A DNA stretch of 64,000 nucleotides from Parvularcula sp039822105 (GCA_039822105.1 JBCBMW010000011.1:62001-126000); one strand, 5' to 3'. Positions 27,621-36,671 are shown, numbered from the stretch's first letter. The notes: generated by a model not told the origin, from the letters alone. Made by a program: numbers and translations.

Positions 27621-27743
27621 ATGACCCCGATTGACGCTAACGCTTCTGATCTGCTTGAAGTCTGTCTCACATTCATGGATTCCGCGGTGTATCGTCAGAC
27701 ATTCGGCCAAGTCCTGAAACATTACGGGCAGGACGGATCATGA
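27621..27743 (+). CDS. Possible small protein, translationally coupled to the next gene
   Basis: A 40-residue frame from ATG 27621 (27588 is an alternative start) ending in the TGA that overlaps the ATG of the downstream membrane protein as ATGA. The protein contains SDLLEVCLTFMDSAVYRQTFGQ, an amphipathic helix-like stretch. I do not recognise a family and the ribosome binding site is weak. The overlap is the main support, so the gene could be spurious. Confidence 0.3.
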   Translation: MTPIDANASDLLEVCLTFMDSAVYRQTFGQVLKHYGQDGS

Positions 27744-28363
27744 TTTCCGGCCGCGATATCTCGAGCGCTATTGGCGGAACAATTGCCATGGCGCGCGCCG
27801 ACGAGCGTTGGACCGATCGTCTCGACATGAGCGCCGATGCAGTCTTTCGGAGCTTTTGGGCCATTCCGCTTGCCCTGCCAGCTCACCTTCTTGCGGTCGA
27901 GGGTGCGCGGCGTATGTCCGTCGAGGCGGGCCAGTACAACCTCGCTGGAATCTCACCTGTGACCTACGGTGTCTCCCAGACGATCATATTTTTGATCACC
28001 TGGGGGCTACAGCTTGCGCTTCTGGCCTCCCTGGCGCGGCGTCGGGGTTCGGGTTGGAAGATCAGTCCACTGATTATAGGTTTCAACTGGGCGGTCTTTT
28101 TGAGCCGCCTCGCCTTTGGCCTTCTGTTTGGTCTCTCCTTGATCAGCGGCGTCACCATGCTGGCTGAGATTGCGGCTTTTTTTGTCTTTGGCTTTTCTGT
28201 CTGGCTTGAATGGGGCGTGATCCGACGAACGCTCGAAACATCAGTGGTCGGGACAATCGGTGTTATCGGTCTTTTGTCTGTTGCCGTCCTGGTGACATCC
28301 CTCATTCTTGGACTGCTGTTCGTCGCGATCGGCATTTTGCCGTCGTTTCAGGCGTCGTCGTAG
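27740..28363 (+). CDS. Unknown multi-pass membrane protein
   Basis: 207 residues. I do not recognise the family. After a polar N-terminus (about 1-35) come four to five hydrophobic segments at about 39-55, 75-97, 110-132, 134-156 and 170-200. No catalytic motif is apparent. It lies downstream of lpoA-selO after a gap, and its 3' end overlaps the convergent truA by 16 bp. Confidence 0.65.
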   Translation: MISGRDISSAIGGTIAMARADERWTDRLDMSADAVFRSFWAIPLALPAHLLAVEGARRMSVEAGQYNLAGISPVTYGVSQTIIFLITWGLQLALLASLARRRGSGWKISPLIIGFNWAVFLSRLAFGLLFGLSLISGVTMLAEIAAFFVFGFSVWLEWGVIRRTLETSVVGTIGVIGLLSVAVLVTSLILGLLFVAIGILPSFQASS

Positions 28364-29109
28364 ATCGCTTTTTCAAAGTAGAGGCCGTGAGCGGGGGCTA
28401 CGGGTCCGCAGCGGCTTCGGTCTTCGGCTTCTAAAGCATCTCTCACGTCACTCGGTTGCCAGCGACCTGCGCCGACACGCTCGAGCGTGCCGACAATCGA
28501 GCGCACCTGATTGTGCAGGAAAGAGGGCGCCCGCATCCGCACGTCGATCGTTGAACCGTGCTCCGTGAGGCTGATCTCCGTGATGCTTTTCACCGGGCTT
28601 TTCGATTGGCAGTGGGCGGAGCGGAAGGTCGTAAAGTCGTGATGACCGACCAGGTGATCGGCGGCTTCTTGCATCGCTGCTGCGTCAAGACTGTGGGGCA
28701 CTTGCCAGAGCCTGCCTGCCTCAAGCGCAAGCGGCGCGCGGCGCCTGATGATGCGATAGAGGTAGCGTCGCTCGATACAGGAGAAACGCGCGTGAAAGCT
28801 GTCGTCCACGGGCTCGGCGCTCAAAACGGTGATCGGATGGGGACGAGCAATGGCGTTCAGCGCATTCATCACCGCCCAGCTGTCCATCGGTTTTGCCAGG
28901 TCGATATGCGCCGTCATCGCTATGGCGTGGACACCAGCATCGGTGCGCCCGGCGCCATAGCAATGGGTCTTACCGCCGGAGAGCTGTTCACCCGCCTCTT
29001 CGAGCACTTGCTGGACGGAGGGGGCGTTGTCTTGCCGTTGCCACCCGGCAAAGGGGCCACCGTCATACTCGACCTCGATACGATGACGAATGCTGAGCGG
29101 GCCGCTCAC
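28348..29109 (-). CDS. truA: tRNA pseudouridine(38-40) synthase
   Basis: Isomerises uridines 38-40 in the anticodon arm of tRNAs. 253 residues. The catalytic Asp lies in GAGRTDAGVHA (about residue 55), preceded by the start motif IEVEYDGGPFAGWQRQ. FHARFSCIERRYLYRI and SFLHNQVRSIVGTL complete the family pattern. The start is GTG at 29109, overlapping the stop of fmt as GTGA, so the minus-strand operon is def-fmt-truA. Confidence 0.96.
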   Translation of the reverse strand: MSGPLSIRHRIEVEYDGGPFAGWQRQDNAPSVQQVLEEAGEQLSGGKTHCYGAGRTDAGVHAIAMTAHIDLAKPMDSWAVMNALNAIARPHPITVLSAEPVDDSFHARFSCIERRYLYRIIRRRAPLALEAGRLWQVPHSLDAAAMQEAADHLVGHHDFTTFRSAHCQSKSPVKSITEISLTEHGSTIDVRMRAPSFLHNQVRSIVGTLERVGAGRWQPSDVRDALEAEDRSRCGPVAPAHGLYFEKAIYDDA

Positions 29110-30035
29110 TGAAGAACCGTACCGAGAGGGAGCGGCGTGCCGCGAAGGAACTCAGCTGCGGCCTGCGGCGCCTTGCCAGCGCGCTGCAGGCGGAGGACCT
29201 CGACGTTCTGGCCGTCGCCAGCAGCGATCGAGATCGTGTTGCCTGTCGCTGATGTGACCGTACCCGGTGCGGCGTCTGTCGTCCCTCCCACGCGGCTGAG
29301 AAGCAATTTGAGCCGCTGGTCGCCCAACGTGGTGAAGGCGCCGGGGAAAGGGGAGAGGCCGCGAATTTGCCAATCAATCTCGTGGGCTGGGCGCGACCAA
29401 TCGATCTTTGCTTCGTCCGGGCTGATCTTTTTCGCGTAGGTCACGCCTTCGTCAGGCTGCGGCGCAGCTTCAAGGCCTCCGCGGGAGAGGGCAGCCAGTG
29501 CCCGGGGCAGCAGGCTGGCGCCGACAGGCGCCAATTTGTCGTGCAGGGATTGATAAGTCTCATCATCCGCAATCGGCACGGTTTCAGAGAGGAGCACCGG
29601 CCCTGTATCGAGGCCCGCTTCCATCTGCATGACCTGGACGCCTGTTGCCTTGTCGCCTGCCATGATCGCCCGTTGGATCGGCGCCGCACCGCGCCAGCGC
29701 GGCAGGAGCGAGCCGTGCAGGTTCAGGCACCCGTGGGTCGGCACATCGAGCACAGCTTGCGGCAGAATCTGGCCATAGGCGACGACGATCGCCACTTCAG
29801 GCGCAAGCGCCGCAAGAGCCTCGGCCTCTTCGGGGGCTTTCATGCTCGCAGGGGTGCGCACCTCGAGCCCGTACTCTTCGGCGAGCGCTCCGACGGGTGA
29901 AGGCCGGAGTTTCTGCCCCCGGCCGCGCGGGCGAGGCGGTTGGGTGTAGACCGCTGCGACGTCATGACCACCTGCCACCAGCTCAGAAAGCGCCGGGACC
30001 GCAAAGTCCGGCGTGCCCATAAAGACAACACGCAA
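29106..30035 (-). CDS. fmt: Methionyl-tRNA formyltransferase
   Basis: Formylates the initiator Met-tRNA. 309 residues. The formyltransferase core begins RVVFMGTPDFAVPAL, and the signature NLHGSLLPRWRGAAPIQ holds the catalytic Asn and His, with the Asp in LDTGPVL. A C-terminal oligonucleotide-binding-like domain (about 205-309) is present. def lies five bases upstream and truA overlaps downstream, the common alphaproteobacterial order. Confidence 0.97.
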   Translation of the reverse strand: MRVVFMGTPDFAVPALSELVAGGHDVAAVYTQPPRPRGRGQKLRPSPVGALAEEYGLEVRTPASMKAPEEAEALAALAPEVAIVVAYGQILPQAVLDVPTHGCLNLHGSLLPRWRGAAPIQRAIMAGDKATGVQVMQMEAGLDTGPVLLSETVPIADDETYQSLHDKLAPVGASLLPRALAALSRGGLEAAPQPDEGVTYAKKISPDEAKIDWSRPAHEIDWQIRGLSPFPGAFTTLGDQRLKLLLSRVGGTTDAAPGTVTSATGNTISIAAGDGQNVEVLRLQRAGKAPQAAAEFLRGTPLPLGTVLQ

Positions 30036-30040
30036 AGGTC

Positions 30041-30571
30041 TTACTCCGCCGCCATGGAGGCGGCCTTCTCCTTCGCCTCTTTCTTGAGGCGCTTGAGGAT
30101 GCGTTCCCGCTTCAGCCGAGAGAGGTGGTCAATGAAGAGAACGCCCTCGAGGTGATCCATTTCATGCTGAATGCATGTCGCGAGAAGTCCGTCGGCCTCC
30201 AGCCGCTGGGGCATGCCCTCGTAATCGAGATACTCGACGACGCAGCGCGCAGGGCGATCCACTTCTTCAAACGCTTCTGGGACGGAAAGGCATCCCTCTT
30301 CGTAGGGCGCAAGCTCGTCCGCTGGCTCGAGGATCTTGGGATTCACAAAGTAGCGTGGCTGCGGCTCGTCGTCCGAACCGGCCAAATCCATCACAATGAT
30401 CCGAAGCGGGACACCGACCTGGATCGCCGCGAGACCAATTCCCGGTGCGGCATACATTGTCTCAAGCATGTCATCCATGAGCGCGCGGGTCTCGTCAGTG
30501 ACCTCAGTCACCTCCTTGGACACCTCGCGCAGCCGCGGGTCGGGTACAGTCAGAATCTCACGAACAGCCAT
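30041..30571 (-). CDS. def: Peptide deformylase
   Basis: Metalloenzyme removing the N-formyl group from new polypeptides. 176 residues. All three motifs are intact: GIGLAAIQVG, EGCLSVP with the metal-binding Cys, and QHEMDHLEG with the two His and the catalytic Glu. The N-terminal Ala-Val-Arg-Glu-Ile start is typical. It is the first gene of def-fmt-truA and is divergent from the RmuC-family gene. Confidence 0.97.
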   Translation of the reverse strand: MAVREILTVPDPRLREVSKEVTEVTDETRALMDDMLETMYAAPGIGLAAIQVGVPLRIIVMDLAGSDDEPQPRYFVNPKILEPADELAPYEEGCLSVPEAFEEVDRPARCVVEYLDYEGMPQRLEADGLLATCIQHEMDHLEGVLFIDHLSRLKRERILKRLKKEAKEKAASMAAE

Positions 30572-30889
30572 GTTTTTGAACTAAGTACAGGCGCTGTGGC
30601 GGTCAATCCATCTGCGCTGATGACTTGTTCTCGGACAGTCAAAACCCTCAACACAACCTATGCGTTTGGTGTGGTCGCGAACGTCTCTCGCCACGCCACT
30701 GTTTTAATGTCATAAAAACGTCGGTCGCACGCGGCCAGGGGTATAGTTTTTGCTGCTTGGGGTCCACTGAGTGGGATGTGGTGGTGGAGTATGGCACGAT
30801 TTTGGAAGCCAGCTCATTTGCAGGCGGACTCGATCATCGATGAGATGATGGCTGAGGCCGAGCAGCAGTTGGTGAGGACGGGCCCGTTT
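30572..30889. other. Intergenic region between def and the RmuC-family gene
   Basis: About 320 bp between divergent genes. No RNA gene or strong inverted repeat was found. An in-frame extension of the RmuC-family gene runs back to ATG 30776; its residues (MWWWSMARFWKPAHL) do not look like a conserved N-terminus, but an earlier start cannot be excluded. Promoters for both genes are expected here, but I could not place convincing -35/-10 pairs. Confidence 0.4.
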
Positions 30890-32794
30890 ATGGACAATAG
30901 CGAGCTGATCATTTGGGTGACTATTGGCGCAGCGATCCTGTTGGTGATTGCGGCGCTTGCTGTGCTTTATGGCCGAAGCAATCGCGATCCAGAGGACTAC
31001 GCGCGGGGGCGCGACCTTTTCGAGGACGATGATGAGTTCGATCATCAGCCGGCTGACGCGATCGATGTGAAGGACGAGTTTTCGTCGATCCGCATCACGC
31101 GGGAGGACGACAGCGACGATACGACGACGATCGCGCGAGAGCCTGGTCCTCTCATGTCCTCCAACGGGGCAGATTTTGTCGACGACGAGCCGCTCCTCGA
31201 TGAGCCAGCGAACGTCGTGCCGCTTCGGGCGGCTGAGCCGGTGCGAGAGCCACTGGTGGCGGCCCAGCATGTCGAGGAACATGACGTGCCGCAGGAGCAG
31301 GTGAGCCAAGCCGCCGCTGACTACGACTATGGCAGCGTCACGGGTGCGCCGCTTGAGCGTTCGACGCCTGTTGCTGACACCGGTTGGACGCCTGCTGAAG
31401 GCTTCACCCAGCAAGATATGAGTTTCTCCGGCGGCTCGGATGATGACGTGCCTTACGTGGCGCCGTTCATCCGTGATTACATCAATGCGGCCGAGGGGCG
31501 GCAGTCTCTCCGTATTGACGAGCTGCGCAACGATGTGCGCCGTCAACTGAACATGATGAAGGATGAGCAGTCGAGCCGGCTGGATCTCTTCCTCTCATCA
31601 ATGGACCGCAAACTGGAGAACCGTCCGGTCGCGAGCTTTGGCGGCGACTATGACGATGGATCTTCGACCCGTCGCCGGTTTGAAGGCCTCTCAACGTCGA
31701 TCGAGCGCATCACCCAAAGTCTTGAGCGTCAGGGCGAGCGCCTCGCTGACCTCAGCCAGTCCTTCGACAGCCGTATGGCTGACGTGGCGCCGATCCGGAC
31801 GGATATGCGGCTGCTGCACGAAGATGTGCGCGGCTTCAAAGAAGATGCCGAGATCAATGCTGCGGCCGTCAGTGAGCTGCGCGGCAAGCTTGAGACCCTA
31901 CAAGAGGACTTTGGCCGGCTTGAGCGCAACTTCCTTGAGCGTGCAGAAGCCGACACCAGTTCCGTCAGCATGCGCCTTAGCGAAGTCGTCCGCGGTACCC
32001 TTGACGACGATGCCTATGAGCTGAACGCGAAACTCTCGAACGGTCACACTGCGGATTGTGTGATCTACCTCAAGGGTGGACGGAGCAAAGTGGCGATCGA
32101 TGGCCGCTTCCCGATCGAGACGTTCAACCGTCTTCCTTCGCGCGACTCGGTTCGCAAGAATCTTCCGCAAGCGAAAGCTGGCGAGGACGAATTCCGCCGC
32201 ACCGTGCTGCGCGCCATCTTCAGCTGCGCTGATCGCTCGATCGTGCAGGGTGAGACCACCGATAGCGCGATCCTCTTTATGCCATCAGAAGCAGCGTACA
32301 CGATCCTTCATGATCGGTTCCCCGACCTCGTCCGTGATAGCCATCGCGCTCGGGTCTGGTTGACGTCGCCGTCGACCCTGATGGGGACGCTCAATCTTCT
32401 GCACAACGTGCTGCCGAGCGGTGACGACTACAGCGCGCCGCGTGGTGAGACGCTGGGCTCAGACTTTGACGATGCGTCCGAGGGCCCTTTCTATGCTGGT
32501 CCACAGGAGCGGGTGCGCTCACGCGGTTTGTCGAGTGAAGAAGCAGCGCTCGAGCGCCGTCTGCGCCAACTCCGTGAGCAAGAGCAGGCCATCTCTGATG
32601 AGCTTGAGCGGGCCCGCGGTGCGAGCCAGCAAAGCACCCGGCGGTACCGCCAGGAACCCTCTGTGCGTCGTTCCGAAGATGACTTCGAGACGCGGCTTGA
32701 GCGCTTTGCCTTTGATCTCGATGAAGGCCGCGACATCGTCGATGACGAGCCGCGCTCGGCCTTCCGCGATGATCGCGACGACGACCTGCGCTAA
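30890..32794 (+). CDS. Divergent RmuC-family membrane protein
   Basis: About 634 residues from ATG 30890, which places a membrane anchor (SELIIWVTIGAAILLVIAAL) at residues 4-23. A long acidic, probably disordered region (about 30-180) and a coiled coil (about 200-350) follow. The segment at about 360-520 resembles the RmuC nuclease-like domain: KVAIDGRFPIETF, DSAILFMPSEAAY and RVWLTSPSTLMGTL. The Lys usual in the IDxK motif is Arg here, so catalytic activity is doubtful. An acidic Arg/Asp/Glu-rich tail closes the protein. RmuC beside def-fmt fits alphaproteobacterial order. RmuC limits recombination at inverted repeats in E. coli. Confidence 0.75.
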   Translation: MDNSELIIWVTIGAAILLVIAALAVLYGRSNRDPEDYARGRDLFEDDDEFDHQPADAIDVKDEFSSIRITREDDSDDTTTIAREPGPLMSSNGADFVDDEPLLDEPANVVPLRAAEPVREPLVAAQHVEEHDVPQEQVSQAAADYDYGSVTGAPLERSTPVADTGWTPAEGFTQQDMSFSGGSDDDVPYVAPFIRDYINAAEGRQSLRIDELRNDVRRQLNMMKDEQSSRLDLFLSSMDRKLENRPVASFGGDYDDGSSTRRRFEGLSTSIERITQSLERQGERLADLSQSFDSRMADVAPIRTDMRLLHEDVRGFKEDAEINAAAVSELRGKLETLQEDFGRLERNFLERAEADTSSVSMRLSEVVRGTLDDDAYELNAKLSNGHTADCVIYLKGGRSKVAIDGRFPIETFNRLPSRDSVRKNLPQAKAGEDEFRRTVLRAIFSCADRSIVQGETTDSAILFMPSEAAYTILHDRFPDLVRDSHRARVWLTSPSTLMGTLNLLHNVLPSGDDYSAPRGETLGSDFDDASEGPFYAGPQERVRSRGLSSEEAALERRLRQLREQEQAISDELERARGASQQSTRRYRQEPSVRRSEDDFETRLERFAFDLDEGRDIVDDEPRSAFRDDRDDDLR

Positions 32795-34042
32795 CTAGGC
32801 CGGGTCCGTCTCGAGGGCGAGCATCTCGTCGTAGGTTGGTCGTCTGCGGATGATCTTGTATTGATCACCGTCGACGAGAACCTCCGGCACCAGCGGCCTT
32901 GAATTGTACTGCGAGGCCTGCACCGCACCATAGGCCCCTGCCGTGCCGAACGCGAGCAGGTCGCCTGCCTCTGGATTCACCAGTGCGGCATCGGCCGTGA
33001 ACTGATCGGTACTCTCGCACACAGGCCCCACAATGGTGGCCGTGACGTCGTCACCCGTTTTCGCGGCGCCGGGCAGGATCATATGCTGCGCGCCGTAAAG
33101 GGCAGGGCGAATAAGGTCGTTCATCGCAGCGTCGACGACAGCGAAGCTTTTGGTGGTTTGCTTCTTCGTCAAGGTGATCTGTGTCAGGAGGACACCCGCG
33201 TTCCCAGCAATAACCCGTCCAGGTTCTAAGATCAGCTGTACGTCCAGTGGCTCTGTGACTTTGGTCAGCCGCTCGGCGTAGGCGGAGGGAAGAGGCGGGA
33301 TCTCACCGTCTTTGTAAGGAACACCGAGGCCCCCGCCGAGGTCGAGGCGCTGGATCGCAAAACCTTCCTCGCGCAGCCTCTGGACCAAGCCGACGGCGCG
33401 CTCCGCCGCCCGCTCAAAGGGGTCAAGCGATGTGATCTGCGAGCCGATATGAAGATCAAGCCCAGACGGATCAATGCCGCGCAGGCTGCGCGCCAGCTCA
33501 TAGGTTTCAAGCGCGCGGTCCCAGGGGATGCCGAACTTGTCATCGGCTTTGCCGGTTGAGATCCCAGGATGGGTTTCCGCATCAACGTCGGGGTTGATGC
33601 GCAGGGCCACGGGCGCGTCTTGGCCTTGCTCCACCGCCACAGCCGACAGCATGCGGAGTTCTGCTTCGCTCTCGACGTTGAACTGGAGAATGTTGGCGTC
33701 GAGCGCCGCGGCAAGCTCGTCCTTGGTCTTGCCCACGCCCGAGAAAACGATCTTTCGCGGATCAATTCCTGCACGGAGCGCGCGGATCAACTCGCCGCCT
33801 GATACGACGTCTGCGCCAAGACCCTCTTCGCGCAAAAGGGTGAGGACGGAGAGATTGCTAAGCGCCTTCACAGAGAACGCTACCACCGTGCCTTCGGGGA
33901 AGGGTTCGCGGAAGACGCGGGCGTGCCGCCGCAGGGTGGCCGCGGAGTAGATGTAGCAGGGGGTGCCAACCTCGGCCGCGATACGGCTCACTGGCACATC
34001 CTCAGCGTAAAGAGCGCCGTCGCGAAGAGCAAAGTGATGCAT
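32795..34042 (-). CDS. lysA: Diaminopimelate decarboxylase
   Basis: PLP enzyme converting meso-diaminopimelate to L-lysine, the last lysine step. 415 residues. The PLP Lys lies in VAFSVKALSN (about residue 55). DLHIGSQI, LDLGGGLGVPY, EPGRVIAGNAG, and the active-site loop PVCESTDQF from the other subunit are present, plus GAYGAVQASQYN near the end. It lies eight bases downstream of the tiny lptM-like gene, the usual pairing. Its stop is one base beyond the end of the convergent RmuC-family gene. Confidence 0.96.
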   Translation of the reverse strand: MHHFALRDGALYAEDVPVSRIAAEVGTPCYIYSAATLRRHARVFREPFPEGTVVAFSVKALSNLSVLTLLREEGLGADVVSGGELIRALRAGIDPRKIVFSGVGKTKDELAAALDANILQFNVESEAELRMLSAVAVEQGQDAPVALRINPDVDAETHPGISTGKADDKFGIPWDRALETYELARSLRGIDPSGLDLHIGSQITSLDPFERAAERAVGLVQRLREEGFAIQRLDLGGGLGVPYKDGEIPPLPSAYAERLTKVTEPLDVQLILEPGRVIAGNAGVLLTQITLTKKQTTKSFAVVDAAMNDLIRPALYGAQHMILPGAAKTGDDVTATIVGPVCESTDQFTADAALVNPEAGDLLAFGTAGAYGAVQASQYNSRPLVPEVLVDGDQYKIIRRRPTYDEMLALETDPA

Positions 34043-34050
34043 GGTTTGGT

Positions 34051-34167
34051 TTAGCCGTCTGTTGGTTCTTCGAGGGGCGGTGGGGGCGGCACATCAAGGG
34101 GTGCGCGCTTTCCGCAAGCAGCGACCGTGACAAGGGCGAAAACGAGGGCAAACAAACGAATGATCAT
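34051..34167 (-). CDS. lptM: Small lipoprotein LptM-like (YifL family)
   Basis: 38 codons from ATG 34167. The translation starts MIIRLFALVFALVTVAAC, a lipoprotein signal with lipobox VAAC (Cys18), then GKRAPLDVPPPPPLEEP. This matches the LptM/YifL pattern of a signal, a Cys-Gly-x-Lys/Arg start and a short Pro-rich tail. In E. coli LptM helps LptD mature in the LPS translocon. The gene is typically directly upstream of lysA, as here (eight-base gap). Confidence 0.85.
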   Translation of the reverse strand: MIIRLFALVFALVTVAACGKRAPLDVPPPPPLEEPTDG

Positions 34168-34211
34168 TGCGGCGCACTAGCACGTGGCCAGCAGCCTCCC
34201 AAGGCACCATA

Positions 34212-34871
34212 ATGCCTCTTCTGAAGTGGAGTGGCCAAGGCATGGCTTGGATCAAGGCGCAGATCGCCAATTTGAAGCATCCGATGGGGCTGATGCGGCT
34301 GATGCTGATCATCGGTGGCCTCGGCGCGGCCTACGCTCTCCTTTCGGCGACCTATGCGCCGCCCAAACCCTGGGAGAGCACCGCGCCGGTCTATGCGGTG
34401 GGTGAGATGGCGAAGCTCGAGCGGATCTATCCCGCGCCGAGAATGCCAGCGGTGCGTCTCCAAAAGGGTGAGGACACGGTGCGTCTCGGTGACTACGCGC
34501 AGGGCGTCCCGCTGGTCGTCAATCTCTGGGCGACCTGGTGCGCTCCGTGCCTTGAGGAGCTGCCGGCGCTTCAGGAGATGGAGCAGGAACTCGGCGGCCG
34601 CGTGAAAGTGGTGGCCGTCGCCCTGGAGGGCGGCGACGGTTCGGCCCAACGCGCGATGCTGAGCAAGGTGGGCGCGGACAAGCTCACCTTCATCCAAGAC
34701 CCGACGCTCTCGTTGATGGGAGAGTACGGCCGAGATCTGCAGCTGCCGCTCACCGTTCTCTATGACGGACGCGGACGAGAGGTCGCCCGGCTCACAGGCG
34801 CGGCGGACTGGGGCTCACCCGAGGCGCTGCGGCTTCTGAAGGCGATCGCTTCGGGCAGCTACCCGAACTGA
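34212..34871 (+). CDS. TlpA-like membrane-anchored thioredoxin
   Basis: 219 residues from ATG 34212, which has AAGG seven bases upstream; the frame is open to 34167, where it would overlap lptM. One membrane anchor (about 25-48) is followed by a periplasmic thioredoxin domain with WATWCAPCLEELPAL (CxxC WCAPC). LPLTVLYDGRGREVAR contains the cis-Pro region. TlpA proteins are reductants for cytochrome c maturation or copper loading; no ccm gene is nearby, so the client is unknown. Divergent from lptM-lysA. Confidence 0.9.
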   Translation: MPLLKWSGQGMAWIKAQIANLKHPMGLMRLMLIIGGLGAAYALLSATYAPPKPWESTAPVYAVGEMAKLERIYPAPRMPAVRLQKGEDTVRLGDYAQGVPLVVNLWATWCAPCLEELPALQEMEQELGGRVKVVAVALEGGDGSAQRAMLSKVGADKLTFIQDPTLSLMGEYGRDLQLPLTVLYDGRGREVARLTGAADWGSPEALRLLKAIASGSYPN

Positions 34872-34892
34872 TACCGCCGGTGGGTCCGAAAC

Positions 34893-35696
34893 TCAGGCGG
34901 CTTCCGCCACCTGCCGATCGCCTTCCTCCAGCGTGCTTTGGACAAGAGCCCAGACTTTGGCGTTGAAACCCATGCCAAAATGCGAGGCTGACACCCGGAT
35001 GTTGCGGACGTTTGGGCTTGATGTGTCGACCGCGGCGTAATCGCTCACAACACCGTCACGTGTGCCGTAAATCGCCGTGATCGGAACATCGATGGGTGTC
35101 GAGTTACGTTCCTCAATGGTCTGCTCAATCAGATCGAGATTGACACCGCGCATCCGGAACAGGGGAGCGATTGAGGTGTGCTTCGCGCCGCCGTTCACCG
35201 GCGAGCCCAGGGTGATGACCTGCGTGACGGCATGGGGGAGTTCCCTGGCCGCTTCACGCGCCAGATAGCCGCCCAGGCTCCAGCCAATGAGGGAGATCGG
35301 GCCACCTAGAGACCGCGAACGCTCATCGACACGCTCGAAAAACCTGTCGCAAAGGGCTGCGACTTCAACATCCACAGCCTTGGCGCTCTCGCGGTCGAAG
35401 TTCCAGCGGTCTGAGATCTCCGAAGCGTCACTGACGATACCGCGCCCGCCGTTGTTTTGACCGAGCCCCCAGCCTTCCGTTTGGTAGCCGCAGCGCCGCA
35501 AGTAAGCTCGGAGCGCCACGGTGGACAAATCGTTGGCGCCAAACCCTGGCACCACCATGACCGGGCGCCGATGGAAGGACCGCCGACCAACTGCGCCGGC
35601 CTGGAGCAATCCGCCGGGCACCGTCACGGCTTCGAAACCCATGAAAGCCTCGGCGAGGACGTTGGCGGCTGGTGGTCTCTTTCGAAGGTTCGACAT
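34893..35696 (-). CDS. Alpha/beta hydrolase (lipase-like)
   Basis: 267 residues from ATG 35696; the frame is open to 35780. The fold is recognised by VMVVPGFGANDLSTVALRAYL (oxyanion-hole strand), YQTEGWGLGQN, the nucleophile elbow IGWSLGG, the strand TAIYGTRDGVVSD holding a likely acid, and a candidate His in VSASHFGMGF. It resembles LipA-type or PGAP1-like esterases. No signal peptide is visible, so the substrate is probably intracellular. It shares its direction with the upstream rppH gene across a 125 bp gap. Confidence 0.8.
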   Translation of the reverse strand: MSNLRKRPPAANVLAEAFMGFEAVTVPGGLLQAGAVGRRSFHRRPVMVVPGFGANDLSTVALRAYLRRCGYQTEGWGLGQNNGGRGIVSDASEISDRWNFDRESAKAVDVEVAALCDRFFERVDERSRSLGGPISLIGWSLGGYLAREAARELPHAVTQVITLGSPVNGGAKHTSIAPLFRMRGVNLDLIEQTIEERNSTPIDVPITAIYGTRDGVVSDYAAVDTSSPNVRNIRVSASHFGMGFNAKVWALVQSTLEEGDRQVAEAA

Positions 35697-35821
35697 GTTG
35701 GTTTCCAAAGGCGAGATAGAGCTACGCCCGAGCTCGTCGGACGCCTCGCAAGTATGTTGTCTCAAGGATCGAAAAGCCAACGCCCGGCGGTCATGGACGC
35801 GGGTTGCTGTTCCAATCGTGA

Positions 35822-36334
35822 TCAGCGGTTCTGGCTGATAAACTCAGAAAGGGGCCGGAAGGCTTCAACGATCTCGGCATAGACCTGGCGCTTGAACGGG
35901 ACGATCAGCTCTTCAAGTTCATCGAGATCTGCCCAGCGCCAGCGCTCGAACTCCGCCGGCAAATGGACATTGAGGTTCACCTCGCTGTCCTCACCTTCGA
36001 ACAGCATCGCCACCCATTTCTGGCGCTGGCCCAGCCAGGTCTTGTTGCCGCGGCGGCGGTACTTTGGCGGGAAGTCATAGGCGAGCCAGCCCGGTGTGCT
36101 CATGAGAAGGCGGGCCGAGGTGATGCCGGTTTCTTCTTCGAGCTCGCGAAAGGCAGCGTCAGTGACGCTTTCACCGGCGTCGATACCGCCCTGGGGCATT
36201 TGCCAGCGATAGGGGTTCACTTCGCGCGTGCCAGGCGCGGTCAGCCTTTCGCCCAGCCAGACCTGCCCAGCCTTGTTGAAAACGCAGATACCGACATTGG
36301 GGCGATACTCTTCGAGCTCAGGAAGTTCCTTCAT
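35822..36334 (-). CDS. rppH: RNA pyrophosphohydrolase
   Basis: NUDIX hydrolase that removes 5' pyrophosphate from mRNA to start decay. 170 residues. The Nudix box GGIDAGESVTDAAFRELEEETGI (GX5EX7REUXEEXGU form) is complete, preceded by YRPNVGICVFN and YRWQMPQ, which are the RppH-specific segments. EFERWRWADLDELEELIVPFKRQVY ends the protein, as usual. A small unknown membrane protein gene ends 12 bases upstream, so the two may be co-transcribed. Confidence 0.95.
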   Translation of the reverse strand: MKELPELEEYRPNVGICVFNKAGQVWLGERLTAPGTREVNPYRWQMPQGGIDAGESVTDAAFRELEEETGITSARLLMSTPGWLAYDFPPKYRRRGNKTWLGQRQKWVAMLFEGEDSEVNLNVHLPAEFERWRWADLDELEELIVPFKRQVYAEIVEAFRPLSEFISQNR

Positions 36335-36346
36335 TGCCCGATGTGT

Positions 36347-36589
36347 TCACGATCCGCTCGGGCGCGGCAAGCTCCGATCAACGCTTAAGGGTGCGTAACG
36401 TTCGGCCTCTCCGTCGATCTCGATCACGAGATAGGGGATCGCCTCGACCACGGGCTCGCGGCCGGAGATCAAGAGCAAGGGCAGGGCGGCCGCCATCACC
36501 ATCAACGCCAGCGCTGCAGCGACGGGCGACACTGCCGCCTTCAGCGTCTTAATTTGAAACGAAACGTGCCTCATTGCAGTCTTGGCCAT
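36347..36589 (-). CDS. Small membrane protein of unknown function
   Basis: 80 residues. A basic N-terminus (MAKTAMRHVSFQIKTLKAAV) is followed by one hydrophobic segment (about 21-42), then an acidic-neutral tail with VEAIPYLVIEIDGEAERYAPL. I do not recognise a family. In many relatives a divergent polysaccharide deacetylase gene occupies this place; this short gene may be a reduced relative, which is speculation. It lies 12 bases upstream of rppH. Confidence 0.5.
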   Translation of the reverse strand: MAKTAMRHVSFQIKTLKAAVSPVAAALALMVMAAALPLLLISGREPVVEAIPYLVIEIDGEAERYAPLSVDRSLPRPSGS

Positions 36590-36671
36590 CGGTCAGCTGT
36601 GTGCCTCATTGAAGGGTTCGTCCAGAACGCCTAAGCCTCAGCGGATATCGAATGAATCCGGGAGAGGTTGC

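Noticed and set aside
36582..36671. N-terminal extension of the acyl-activating enzyme
   Set aside because: GTG 36672 has a strong GGGAGAGG site and gives a usual N-terminal extension; the upstream residues look random.
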